Origin: Laguncularia racemosa
Taxonomy: Eukaryota > Streptophyta > Magnoliopsida > Myrtales > Combretaceae
Direction of reading: 5' to 3'
NCBI GenBank assembly: GCA_037954665.1
Contig: JBBMOL010000072.1
Location: 1,204,340-1,268,339 of the forward strand
DNA length: 64,000 nt
Shown: positions 12,726-24,164 of the stretch, piece by piece
Layout of the letters: every line of letters starts with the position of its first letter
Position numbering within the stretch: the stretch's first letter is position 1
Notes under the pieces: model-generated
Database searches by the model: none
Told to the model about the DNA's origin: nothing
Seen by the model: only the letters and a program-made list of their open reading frames with translations
Position numbers and translations under genes: made by a program

Positions 12726-15300
12726 CAAATAATAATAATAATAAAATGAAAAATTGCAAAAAAGGGTAAATGAGATAAAATAGAAATAAAAGAAAAAAAG
12801 GAAAGAAAAAAAAAAAAGGAAAAAGTGAACAGAAATGAGGAAAATTGATAGAAAAAAATGAAAGAAAATAAAATAATTGAGTAACTCATGTCACAATTTC
12901 AAAAATCTTAAATCTTTTATGTTGAATTTTGACCCAAACAAAGATTTTTGGGCAATTTTTTTTTGTAAGCTTACATTGTAGTCATTTTGTAGTAATATGA
13001 CACCTAGTTTATGAGTTATAAAATAAGAAGGTTCAAAATTTGATGATCAGTTGCCCTTGAAATGATAATTATTATTTGATAAATCGTTATATATGTAGAT
13101 ATATATGGATTTGGGCCTTTTTAAAAGTTTGAAATAAGGGTAAGTAATATAGGCTAAGTATGGTATGAGACTATTCATAACTTATTTTATAAGGTACAGT
13201 TTCTAAAGTTTTAGAATTGAAATCCATCTTATAGTATCTTGAAACCATTCTAAATCTTATATTTTACAAAACTAACAAGGTATAGGATACCTTATGGAAT
13301 ATGCAAATTTTTCCTCTTTTTTTTTTCTTTTTTCTTTTTTAATAAATTTCAAGTATATGCTATATTTAAAAAATAATTTGTATGCAATATTATAAATATT
13401 TTATATGCAAAACTTATAAAATTTGCAAAATCCATGAAGTAAAAAGTAATATTTCTTACCATTATTATTTTAAGTTTATATGATCTTACTATTTAGTAAA
13501 TGGGAGAGAAAAAAGGGAAAGAATAGAAAAGATAAAGTAAGAAATGCGGCATGTAGCATTAGGTTTAGTTATTTAAAGTTATTAATTTATGAGCTTGAAA
13601 TCTTTTTTTTTTCTTTTATTAAAATATTTATTAGCAAAAAAATAATAAAATTATCATTTATTAATTTTTTATAGAGCAAGTATAAAATACCTTAGAACTT
13701 ACACCTTATATACCATAGAGTACATGGTTAGGGTAGGTACAGGATAGGTTTGATCTCATACCTTTGCTCCACTTTGGGAGCAAGTTTTGAAAAATTTGCA
13801 TTAAAAACCTATGTTGTGATTCTTAATACTTATCTAGAACCTACTCGATCAAATAGTGTATAAGTTGGCACCCCATATAATAGGGTTATTTGCTCACCTT
13901 TAGGTCAAAGATCAAGCAATTTTCGATTTGAACTATAAATATTGAAATTGGTCACTCCAAATATATGCACTTTATTTAAATCCTAATATCATACATAAAA
14001 GTCATGCCTTGTTGATGTTTCGAGGCATGCACCTATTTCCTTTTATTTGTTTAGATGAGTTTTGATTTTTTTTTTTAAAGATTTTTTTTCTCAATTTCTC
14101 CTTTAGCTATTCTCTCCTTTTTTGACACTTTGAAAAGTTGAGATAAAAGAAAAAAGAAGAAGAAAAAAGTAGGTTTAGTTAATATATTTTTTATTTTTTA
14201 AAGAACCTTTCATAATTTATAATAAAATCACTCGTTTGACTAATTTAAAAAGGGCTAAGTGAGAAGAAAAAAGAAAAAAGAAATAGATACAAAATGAGAA
14301 AGTAAACGAAAAGTTAGATACCACAATTGTCATTTTCTCCAAAGATAAATTGCCTTTGGATGTACTTAATTTATTTGTATCAATTTCCGCATGGCTAATC
14401 CACTATTGATTTGTCTTTTGTCCTGTATTTGTTTCTTCTAAACGCCAAACCCAATGTGCCTTTTTTGCTCAAAAAGTGATCAAAGTATCCGCAACAAATA
14501 CACTAGAATATATTGTAGTGATCAAAGTCTTGATATATAATATTACAATATACAAATTTAAATCTCATGTGGATAGAATAAAGAAAGATTAATATCCTTA
14601 TAGATCTGTTGGACTGATTCCAGAAAAACAAAAAAAGAAAAAGGAAGAAGGGGAGGAGGTATCGGCATGAAAAAGGGAGATCGTGGGATGTTTCACTTTC
14701 ATAGAACCTGCATAATGTGTTTATGGTGGTAGTCTCTTGATCTTTCTATTTAAAGAAGCTTAGCGAAGTTCAGTGGATGGAAAACTATCCACGCATTTCA
14801 AAAAGTTTTAGTTATTATATATATTCTTAGTTTGATCCACGATAGTTTTGTCTACATTAGTTTAAAAGGCCTCACTTGCATTGGGTGCTTTTGAGTGACG
14901 GTAGACAAGAATTGCATTTATCCAGCTAGCAGCTAAATCCCTTTTCTCTTTCTTTCTTTTCTTTTCTTTTCTTTTTTTTTTAAAATTTAAATTACGATTA
15001 TATATATATATATATTTTTTATCGTTGCAATCTACATGCCTTCATTTTAAGCTATTTAGAGGATATTTTATAATATTATCGGCAAGATCGTCCATTCAAT
15101 TGAAATCTCCATTGCGTTAATTTCTAAAGTTATATAAATAATTAGATAATGGTTTGTTTTTTTTAGGGCGTTCATTGAAACAACGTGCTTTACTTCTAGT
15201 ATTTTATGCATTGGTTGGTTTTCACATGATAAAATACAGTTCGTAAAGAAAATATGTACATATATTATGTGAAAGTCACCAAGGTACGCAACAAAATGTA
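12726..15300. other. AT-rich gene-free DNA with purine runs
   Basis: The stretch contains long GA- and T-rich low-complexity runs (12740-12860, 13310-13340, 14060-14180, 14940-15015) and no recognisable coding sequence. Frames called here are translations of these runs. Confidence 0.5.
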
Positions 15301-15309
15301 TCAAGAATG

Positions 15310-18300
15310 TGAAAATATAGACTTTATTACAAATAATAAGATCTATGGACTCATAAGCTTAAAGAGAAATGAAATAGCGAGAACCTAGCTCAATAGTTAA
15401 GAGAATAAAACAATAAATCATAAAATCCGATTAACCAAAGTTAGTACGATTACTTAGTCATGCACAAATACTTCTTCTATGTAGCATCAATTGGAGAGAT
15501 TACTGCATCCATGTGAGATGAATATGCATTGTATAGTGATTCTTTTAAGCTGATAAATCATAGCAATGGTAGGCGTATTTCACATGTCCAATGATTGTCG
15601 GCCTGAGTATCGTGTTGAACCAGTGTGTCGGTCACTAAATGAAGAAGTGTTTGTGCATCACAGGCGAAAGTAATGTCTTAACTCCATTCAATTACGATTT
15701 TGAACCTTAAATCTTTCATTTTTTATATACAACAACTAATTGGGTGGCATACCTTTTTTTTCTTTTTTTATACAAGAAAAAGGTTCATCGAATATTATAT
15801 AGTATGTATTATATACTTATATTATATAAATACCAATAGAATTTTAATATGTATAGTTTGTGTAAAATACAAATACTAATTTTTCAGAAATTATCCATTT
15901 TATTATCATACATGTAAAAATTTTATTACTACTTATATCTTATATGTACGTTGTATATAATGTCCAATGATATTTTTTTCCATTTTTTATACCTATGCTT
16001 TGCATGTTTTTCCTTGTCTAGTTAAGGTCAACAAACTTGCACATGTTATGTTATGTATGAGTTTATATGTTTATATAAAGGAAAAAGTATAAATTTAGTT
16101 TTCAACATTTGTCATATTTTTTTTTATTTCAGTCTAAAATGTTTATTTATTTGTATTCGAGTCTTTAATGTTTACAAACGAGTTCTCTTAATGACGGTAT
16201 AAACTATTTCTTTAAGAGTCGATGTGTGGCATAATTCAATTGGTTTACGTAATTATGTAAAATAATTAATACAATAAGATTGTAGAAATTAAATAAAATT
16301 AATTAAAAAAGAAAAAAAATGCAAAAATAATTAGAAAGAATATATATAATACATAAATGTATAATATATATATATATATATAATTTGAGTAAAATAATAA
16401 AACATAAAAAAATTAAAAAAAAATTAGTTTCAACTATCCCGAAGTTAGAGGGTGGGTGAAATGACCAAAACAAAGTGGTGGGTCGCGATGTACTAACTAA
16501 AATGAGTCAATTTGACCCACTATTGGTGGTAGGCAGCCACTCTAATGCCATAAAATTAAAAGAAAAAAGAAAAAGACAAATACTCCAAAACATGATCAGG
16601 TTTCAATCCCCATTTGATCGATTCTATAATTCTCATTAGAGGGTATTTAGATGAAAAGGAGGCAGGTTCTGACATTTCATTGTAGGATATATATGATGCC
16701 TAGTCCAGAAAAGTTTCAATATTGTTTCCCTTCTTTATTTATTTATTTTTTAAAGTGTAATGGTTATATAAACACGTAAAAACTTTTACGATAGATAGGC
16801 TGCGAGTACATCTGTTTTTACTAGTACTTTTTATATAGCTTATCGCACGTAGTATTTTTCTTGGAAGTTGCCGTAGATTTAAGTTTGTAATATTTGAAAA
16901 TCTGGTGTAATTTAAAGAAAAAAAAATCACATGTACCCAAACCCACCTATCTTTTTTTTTTAAAAAAAAAAAATGCATCTGGGCATCTTTATCTTTTTCT
17001 CCTTTTATGAATGTCTAATGCTCTTTGTAAACTGATATAATAAAATGCGCTAAAAATTAAAAAACTGTTAAGTAAAGTATCCCATACTAATATTTTTCGT
17101 AAATTGATTAAAATTTTAAAAATTTTGATATCATTAGATTTTTAAGGAATGTCTCAATGATTATGTAAATACTATCACAGATTGTTGAGTTATTTTATAG
17201 CTATGTTGTGTTTTCTAAAATTTAGGGTAAATAAGCTTGACTACTGTGTGCAGATTGCACTTTTAAATTGTATAGAAGTTCTCCAATTGCTATCCATTAC
17301 GCAAAGCTCGTGTTTCTCGTTTGCTTTAGATTAGAAAACTTGGCGGAGTAGGTAAAAGTACAGATTGACTCAATTTGATTGGATTTAATTTTGAGGATTT
17401 TTTTCAATTCTATCCAGTTCATGATTACAATATTTCATATCAAAACTAAACTAAATTAAATATTCAGTAACAAAATAAACCATAATTTAAAGTTTGGGGT
17501 TTTCAGCTAATTGATGAAGTTTGGGCGAGATGATATATGATGGTATTTATCATGTAGATTATTATATAGGATGATTATTATAATAGTTAGTATATACATT
17601 CGGATTTATAGCAATCATATATAATATTTTATAGAGATCCTTGTAATTGAGTTATTTAGCGGAATATATTACCTTCACCTTTTCAATGCAGTATATGTTT
17701 TAATTGCTGCAATGTGACTTAAATATGTTACACAGTATAAAATATATATACTGCACAAAAACCAACCAGTTGTCTTATAAGGTGTATTTTCCCAATCCAT
17801 ATCCTAAATTAAAGCTCTTAGTAAAGTAATATTTTTGAAAACATAAAAATAGAAGTAACGAGGAAGTGATTATGATACATGAACAAGCCAATACTGATAC
17901 TTAAAATAGAAAATAAAACAAAAATGATATAACACGTATTTGGGATGCGGTTAAAAAAATAAAAATATATTTGTCTATTTTAACTTATTTTATGTAAAGC
18001 TCATCAAGAGTCGCAAACCCAACAAAAAAAAAAAATCACTTAGAATATTCACATTCATATGTAAATTAAGTTCAATTTAATAATATATATATATACCACT
18101 TAGAATATTCACATTCACATGTAAATTATAGTCAATTCAACAATAATGCAACATGAAGCTAACTAGAAATAAAGACGTTACTACAAATAATAAGATCTAT
18201 GGACTCATAATAAGCGGAAAGAAAAATAAAATAGCGAGAACGTAAGAAAATAAAGCAATACATCATAAAATCTGTAGATCCAATAAATGAAAGTTAAGTA

Positions 18301-19460
18301 CTATTACTTGGTCATGCACAAATACTTCTTGTATGTAGCATCATTAGAGAGATTATTACTTCACATGTCCAATGAGTAGTGTCGGATCGAGTATCGTATT
18401 GAATGGAGTGTTGGGCCACTAAATAGAAGTGTTTGTGCATCCTAGGAATTAGTGTCTTAATTCCGTTCAACTAAGATTTCGAAGCTTAATTCTTTCATCT
18501 TTTATATGTTGGTGGCATATCTTTTTTTATAAGAAAAGATACATTAGGTACTCTACATTACGTGATATATATACATATACATATATATATATATTGCATA
18601 AATATTAATAAAATTTTAATTATATATATATAATTATTATTATATATATATATTTTTTATTTATATTTATACATCACATGTTATACATCATGTGTATATA
18701 ACACATATCATATAATATATAATAAATCTTTTAATTTTTTATATTTTATTCCTTTGCTTTGCATCTTTTTCCTTGTTTAGTTGAGGTCGACAAACTTGTA
18801 TACATGGTTTGTCGGTTTATCTTTATATAAATATCGAAATCAGCTTAGTAATTGAAGTTTCTTAGAGTATATTTAGATGAAAAGGAGGCAGGTTCTGAAT
18901 TTTTGTTGTAGGATATAAGATACCTAGTCCAATAATGGTTCAATATTGTTTCCTTTTTTTTCTTTTTTAGGTGCAGTGCTTATGTAAATATTATCACAAG
19001 TTGTTGAGTTATTTTATAGCTATGTTGTGTTTTCTAAAATTTAGGGTAAACCAGCTTGATTGTTTTAAATTGTGTAGAAGTTCTTCAATTGCTATCCTTT
19101 TTGCAAAGCTTGGACACACGCGTTTCTCGCTTGCTTTAGATTGGGAAACTGGGTGGATTAGGTAAAGGTAGAGGTTGACTCAATTTGATTGGATTTAATT
19201 TTAAGGATTTTTTCAATTCTATCTAGATTCATGATTACAATATTTCATATCAAAACTACATCACACTAAATCTCCACTAACAAGCCCAATCATAATTTGA
19301 AGTTTGGGGTTTTTAGCTAATTCATAAAGTTCTTGCTAAATGATATATAATGATATTTATCATGTAGATTATTATATGGGATGATTATTATAATAATTAC
19401 TACATATATACAAATTTATAACAATCATATATATTATTTTATAGTGAAGCTATAAAGATG
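15310..19460. repeat. Tandem segmental duplication, two diverged copies
   Basis: Copy A runs from about 15310 to 18170 and copy B from about 18178 to 19460. Shared landmarks are AATAATAAGATCTATGGACT (about 15332 and 18190), GTCATGCACAAATACTTCTT, GATGAAAAGGAGGCAGGTTC (about 16650 and 18878), and TGTTGAGTTATTTTATAGC (about 17182 and 19002). The offset falls from about 2.86 kb to 1.82 kb along the copies, so copy A carries about 1 kb that copy B lacks. Much of this is the AT-rich stretch near 16085-16620. Copy B also has extra TA-rich runs near 18560-18660. No gene is shared by the two copies. Confidence 0.7.
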
Positions 19461-19487
19461 TGGTTTATGTTTTGAGGCTACACTCAT

Positions 19488-20380
19488 AAATATTGCACTT
19501 TTAAAAAAAAACTTTGCAAATATTATATCCACAAAAATTATTCACAAAATAGGTTTCGAAGTTGCAGACTTGGTTTGCGATTTCTTTTTTTTTTCCAAAA
19601 TTTACAAAACTAAATACATAGATCCGGTTTGTGCCTTCAATACAATTTGTATTAAAAGTGAGGATGTTATTCGCACTTTCAAGCAATTTGCCTGATGGCG
19701 TGAATAATGTACACGCCTTCAGTACAATTATACTGAAGGCGTAGACATCGTTTACACCATTAGCAAATTACTTGAAGGTACAAACAATGTTCGCTCTTTC
19801 AATGTAATTTTTTTTTACACCTCGATGAATGAAAATATAGCAATTTTACCCTTATAAATATACCAAATGGCAACATGGTTTGGTCCTAATTATAATACAC
19901 TTAAATCAATCTTTTTTTATATATTATATGCTCCATAACTCCAAACAAACAAAAAAGTTATGACCATTTAAAGTTGAAAAACCAAATTGCATAATTTCAG
20001 TTTTGTTTTTCAAACTTTGAAAGGTCGTAACTTTTTACTCATTTAGAGTTATAGAACTCATAACATATCTAAAAAGACTAATTTGAATGTTTCCATTTAC
20101 TATTTTTATAAGAGTCAAATTGCTATGTTTTCATCTATCGAGTGTAAAAAAAAAAAAAAAAAGTTACACTAAAGGCTCAAACAACATCTATGCCCACAAC
20201 CAATATGCTTTATCCATGCTTTCAGTACAAATTATACTGAAGGTGCAAACACGGTATGCGTCTTCAGCTTTGTAAATTTTCGTAAAACTGAAGTTACAAA
20301 CTGTATTCGCGCCTTCAAAACTTATTTTTGGAATAATTATTTTGGATACAATATTTGCAATTTTTTCAAATACAATATTT
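19488..20380. mobile_element. Foldback (long-inverted-repeat) transposable element
   Basis: The left end (19488-19565) matches the reverse complement of the right end (about 20305-20380) over roughly 75 bp. The match continues inward: the AGCAATTTTACCC... left interior pairs with the ...GAGTCAAATTGCTAT right interior. The whole 893-bp element is therefore close to one imperfect palindrome. It also holds short strong hairpins, the best being ACGCCTTCAGTA, a 6-base loop, then TACTGAAGGCGT (19713-19742). There is no coding frame, so it must be non-autonomous. Related pieces lie at 1-240, 11405-11575 and 50655-54000. No certain target duplication was seen, so its superfamily is open. Confidence 0.75.
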
Positions 20381-21493
20381 TAGAATGTTGCCCTCATGTT
20401 TTGATGTTTTTGCAAACTCATGATTTGTATTTTGTTTTTTAATAAACAAATTACATGCGTTTCATTACAATATGTTAATGTTAGTGAGGCATGTGTTAAC
20501 TTCTAATTGGTCAATAAAAAATAATTTAATAAAATAATATTATTAAATAAATTTAATTAAATAATATAATTAAAAAAAAAGTAAAATTGCAAAGAATTAA
20601 AAAAAGAGTGAATATAATTTTTTTTTTTTAAAAAAAAGTGAAACCGCTTAAGGGTGGTTGACTACCATTGGCTTGCATGGTGAATCTTAAATGTCCCCCC
20701 TAGAGTGGATGGCCTCCAACCATATATATAGATCATAGTCAGGGTTGCTAAAAACTGAAAAAAAAAAAAAAAAAAGGAAAAGCTTGATGTGTTTTGAAGC
20801 CAATGGTTCATATTTCCAGCGGGTTCATCAAATTTAGTCGGATAATTTCTTTTTCTTGGGATGAGTTTTCTTTACTAACATATCAACAACATTAGTATAA
20901 AGAGATAATTATTTAATAAATTCAAATTGACAGCTAAGCTTCCATAAATTTAAAAGGGGTTTAGAGTGTATATCTTAATTTGAGGTGTCTTTGTATTTCA
21001 ATAGTTTCAAGGGGGTTATTAGATAATTTACCCTTGAAGTAAATTAGAGGGTTGCACCATTGAGGTCATAGCTTAATGTATCTTTTCAACGATAAGGTTA
21101 GATAGAGGTTAGCTGTTTAAAAATGAATATCTACTAGGTAAATCATAGGTTCAAACCCATAGGGAAATTTAGGTAGAAACATAAATAGACGGATGGTTGT
21201 GGAAGTTGGTGGAATCTCTTGTAGAACTAAGTTGTATTGCATAGATGGGTTAGCTTTTGAGTTATAACTGGATTAATTACTGTAATTAGCCTATTAATAC
21301 TATATTGACCTAATTAATGTATATAAGATTGAGGTTATGCATCTAATGATGAAGGATGGATTGTGAATTTACCATATGTTTACGTAATGGATTTTATTAT
21401 AAGAAGATGTATTAATGTGATATCATCCGATGCTTTGTAGATATTTTATTTTTATTTTTTAAGTTTAAGTCCTAATTTTAGGGGAAAGATAAA
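20381..21493. other. Gene-free stretch
   Basis: The AT-rich part at 20460-20840 resembles the extra sequence inside duplication copy A (16085-16620) in layout: an AT-rich run, then a GGTGG-rich piece. It may be a dispersed repeat. No gene was recognised. Confidence 0.4.
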
Positions 21494-22030
21494 TGATGCG
21501 GACACGGGTTGATACACGGTCCTGTATCATGTCAGGGAACTCCCAGAAACACACACGGCTTCATACACGGCCAGGAGGCACGGCCGTGTGAGATACCTGG
21601 ATGATTTCCAGAAACATACACAGCCTCTTACACGGCCAGGATCTCTCCCAGAAGCATACACGGTTGCATACACGGCCAGGAGACACGGCCGTGTAATACG
21701 CTAGAAATATTCCCAAAAGCTTACTCGGCCTGTACGCACGGCCGTGTACTTTCCAAATAATGAACGTGTATACTTATATTTATTTCCACGTGTACATATT
21801 TATTTTCCTTTTTACATATTTTACTGAGATGTATAAATAGTTATTAGGTCATTTTAGGGTTAGGTTTTTATTTATTATTCGACACACACCTTTTAGAGAG
21901 GAGTTTCTCTGCTATCTTCGGTTGTGCGCAATCGAGGTTTGTTTAAGGGGTAATTGATAATTATTCTTTGTTTATTACGAGTCAATCCTAGAATCGGATT
22001 TGTTTCGTTTACGCTTCTCGCGCTGCGTCA
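21494..22030 (+). mobile_element. Solo LTR of a Ty3/gypsy-like retrotransposon
   Basis: The 537-bp unit starts TGATGCGG and ends GCTGCGTCA, giving TG...CA termini. It is flanked by perfect 5-bp target duplications, ATAAA at 21489-21493 and 22031-22035. Inside are three CACGGCCGTG palindromes (21579-21588, 21684-21693, 21737-21746) within loosely repeated units that share CAGAAACATACACGG-like text. A TATAAATAG box lies at about 21833-21841. No internal retroelement sequence is attached, which is the usual product of recombination between two LTRs. The ACACGGCCGTGT motif is common in plant Ty3/gypsy LTRs. The exact clade cannot be read from the LTR alone. Confidence 0.85.
21833..21841 (+). promoter_or_regulatory. 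TATA box of the solo LTR
   Basis: A TATAAATAG sequence lies about 340 bp into the LTR, followed by a GC-richer leader starting near GACACACACC. This is the normal U3/R arrangement and marks the plus strand as the transcribed orientation. Confidence 0.6.
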
Positions 22031-24164
22031 ATAAAAAAAATAAAGAAAAATTAAAAAATACAAAAAAATTGAAAAAATAAAAAAGAGTCGTATGGTGGCT
22101 CAATTCGGGGTGGAAGCAATTAATTAGGCTCAAAAAATAGTTTATATAAAAGTAAATGCAAACTTTATGTAAGAATCAAGTCAGTCCAGTTGGTTAATCT
22201 CTTGCGTGTATGCATACACGAGCTAGGTTGATGGGTCGATCCTCCCCAAGCACGCATTAAATGCACTTTATTTTCATTAAAAGGAGGAGGACGCGTGTCA
22301 GACAATTATTGGTCAACGAAGCTACTATAGATCTTCTTCCTTCCTCCTGCGAATTGGACAGAAACGGCAACTTACGAGCTCTCCTATTTGGCTCGATTTC
22401 GACCGTTTTCTTGCTCATTTTTTTTTTCAAATAAAGAGCACAAATTAATAAAAGACATGGCCTATAAGCTATATCCAATCTTAAGTGCATCAAACAAAAA
22501 AGGAAATTGCATGAATTTTGAGTCCAAATTCAAATATATATATATATAAACATATACCTATCACCTGAATATTATAAAAACAATTAAACTTGATACTTAC
22601 GATTTATTCAATTAAACCATATATCCAAAGCAAGTAAGGCTTGGGAATTACGTTTTTGTTCTCCAATTCTTTTAAATTTTTATGAAAAAATTTAAACAAG
22701 ACTCGATTTTTATAAAATCTAGAGTTTCCTTGCATATAATCAAGGCTATGATACTATAAATAAGACTCCTTAGCATTGATTCGAGAGGGATTTTCTGTCC
22801 AACAAAATTCAAATCACTCCAAATTTGTTCTTTCTCTCTCTAGGTCGCAAAACCGTTAAACTTTGTTGGACGAGTTCCACTTATCCAATTACAAAATTGT
22901 CTGAGGGGTTTGCTTGTCCACTTCTAGAGATGTCATTCCAACCAACTCCCATTGATCAAAGATGCGCAAAACCACCTAAATTGACTCGGAATAGTCCAAT
23001 GCAAGGTAAGTTTTTTTTCCCTATTTTGTTATGTTATTTATTTAAATAAAAATAAATATTTGATAAAATAAAATAAGATAAAAATCTTTTCTTTTCCATT
23101 CAACCAAAATTTTTCCAAAAAAAAAAAAAGAATGTTTATATATATATATAAACAATTTTCTTGACACTTAGGTAAATGTTTTCACTAATAAAATCTCTTA
23201 GTAGGCCTTTTTTCTCAAAATTTTGGATATTTTCTTAAAGCTTTTCAAGAAGTAGACAAAAATTAGAGTTTTATATTTTTCATAAAAAAAAATTGCCTAA
23301 GAATTTAAAGTTAACACTTTTTTAAAAAATAAAAATAACCTACAAATTAAAGTTTTATAAAAAAAGAGAAACTATGACGGTTTGATTCCAGCTAGTGGAT
23401 ACGTAGCCACTTTCGAGATAACCATAAAAAATAAAAATATTATTTTTCCCAAAAACCAATAAAACTAAAAAGAAGTAAAAATTAAAAAATATTTTTTTAA
23501 TTTTTTTGTCATATTACTAATTTCTTTTCTTTTACATAAAATTATATTTAATTTTTTATTTTAGTTAATCTTAGTTATAGTGCTTTCTTTACTTTCTTTT
23601 ACAATTTATTTATTTATTTTTAGTACTAACTTTTTTTTTCTTGTAGGAAAATATGAAAAGTTCTTCTAGTTTTTTTTATTTAGATTTTTTTTGGGTAAAA
23701 ACCTAACAAATTCTTTTAGCTTTGCAAGGAAAAATGGAAAAAAGTATATTTGTTTACTTATTTTGATTATTTTCTTCATGAATATCTTTTTACATATTGT
23801 TAACCATTTTTAGAGGAAATAAAAAAGAAAAGAAATTTTTAATAAAAGCCTCTTTTTTATTTTTGAAAATTCTTATATGGAAAATAAAAGATAGTTCCTG
23901 AATTCAATTTTCTCTAATTAAAAAAAAAAACCTTTTACATAAAAATAAGATTTTTTGTGCAAACTAATAGATGAAATTAGGATCAATTTACTCATTTGAT
24001 CCTAATTTTCCATTTTTTTCTCGACTTCAGTTAGGTAGTGACTCCAATCCTTCAAGAAGTTATTTTATTTTATTTTTTTATTTTTCTTAATTTTGTTAAG
24101 TGGCTTATATTAATCAGGTTGGGCATAATATAAGTCAAATTAAGAAAAAAAATCGGACTCCACA
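22031..24164 (+). mobile_element. LTR-like element with tRNA-like block, copy 3
   Basis: This is a diverged relative of 1344-3216 and 62026 onward, in the opposite orientation. In order it has a tRNA-like block (A box 22182-22193, B box 22233-22243), TATAAATA (22755-22762), a consensus splice donor CAAG/GTAAGT at 23006, a GATACGTAGCCAC box near 23398 preceded by a GGTTTGATTCCAGCTAG segment, an AGTGACTCC box near 24034, and a terminal CACA at 24161-24164. The right end is set by alignment with the other copies' ends. The left edge is uncertain because it merges with the right flank of the solo LTR. Frames inside it are not genes. Confidence 0.6.
22182..22243 (+). other. tRNA-like segment in LTR-like copy 3
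   Basis: The segment has an A-box-like CAGTCCAGTTGG and a near-consensus B box GGGTCGATCCT 51 bp downstream. No complete cloverleaf was found, so it is a tRNA-derived or tRNA-mimicking block and not a tRNA gene. Confidence 0.5.

Noticed and set aside
12704..12889. 61-codon minus-strand frame rich in Phe and Ser
   Set aside because: It is the translation of a low-complexity GA-rich run.
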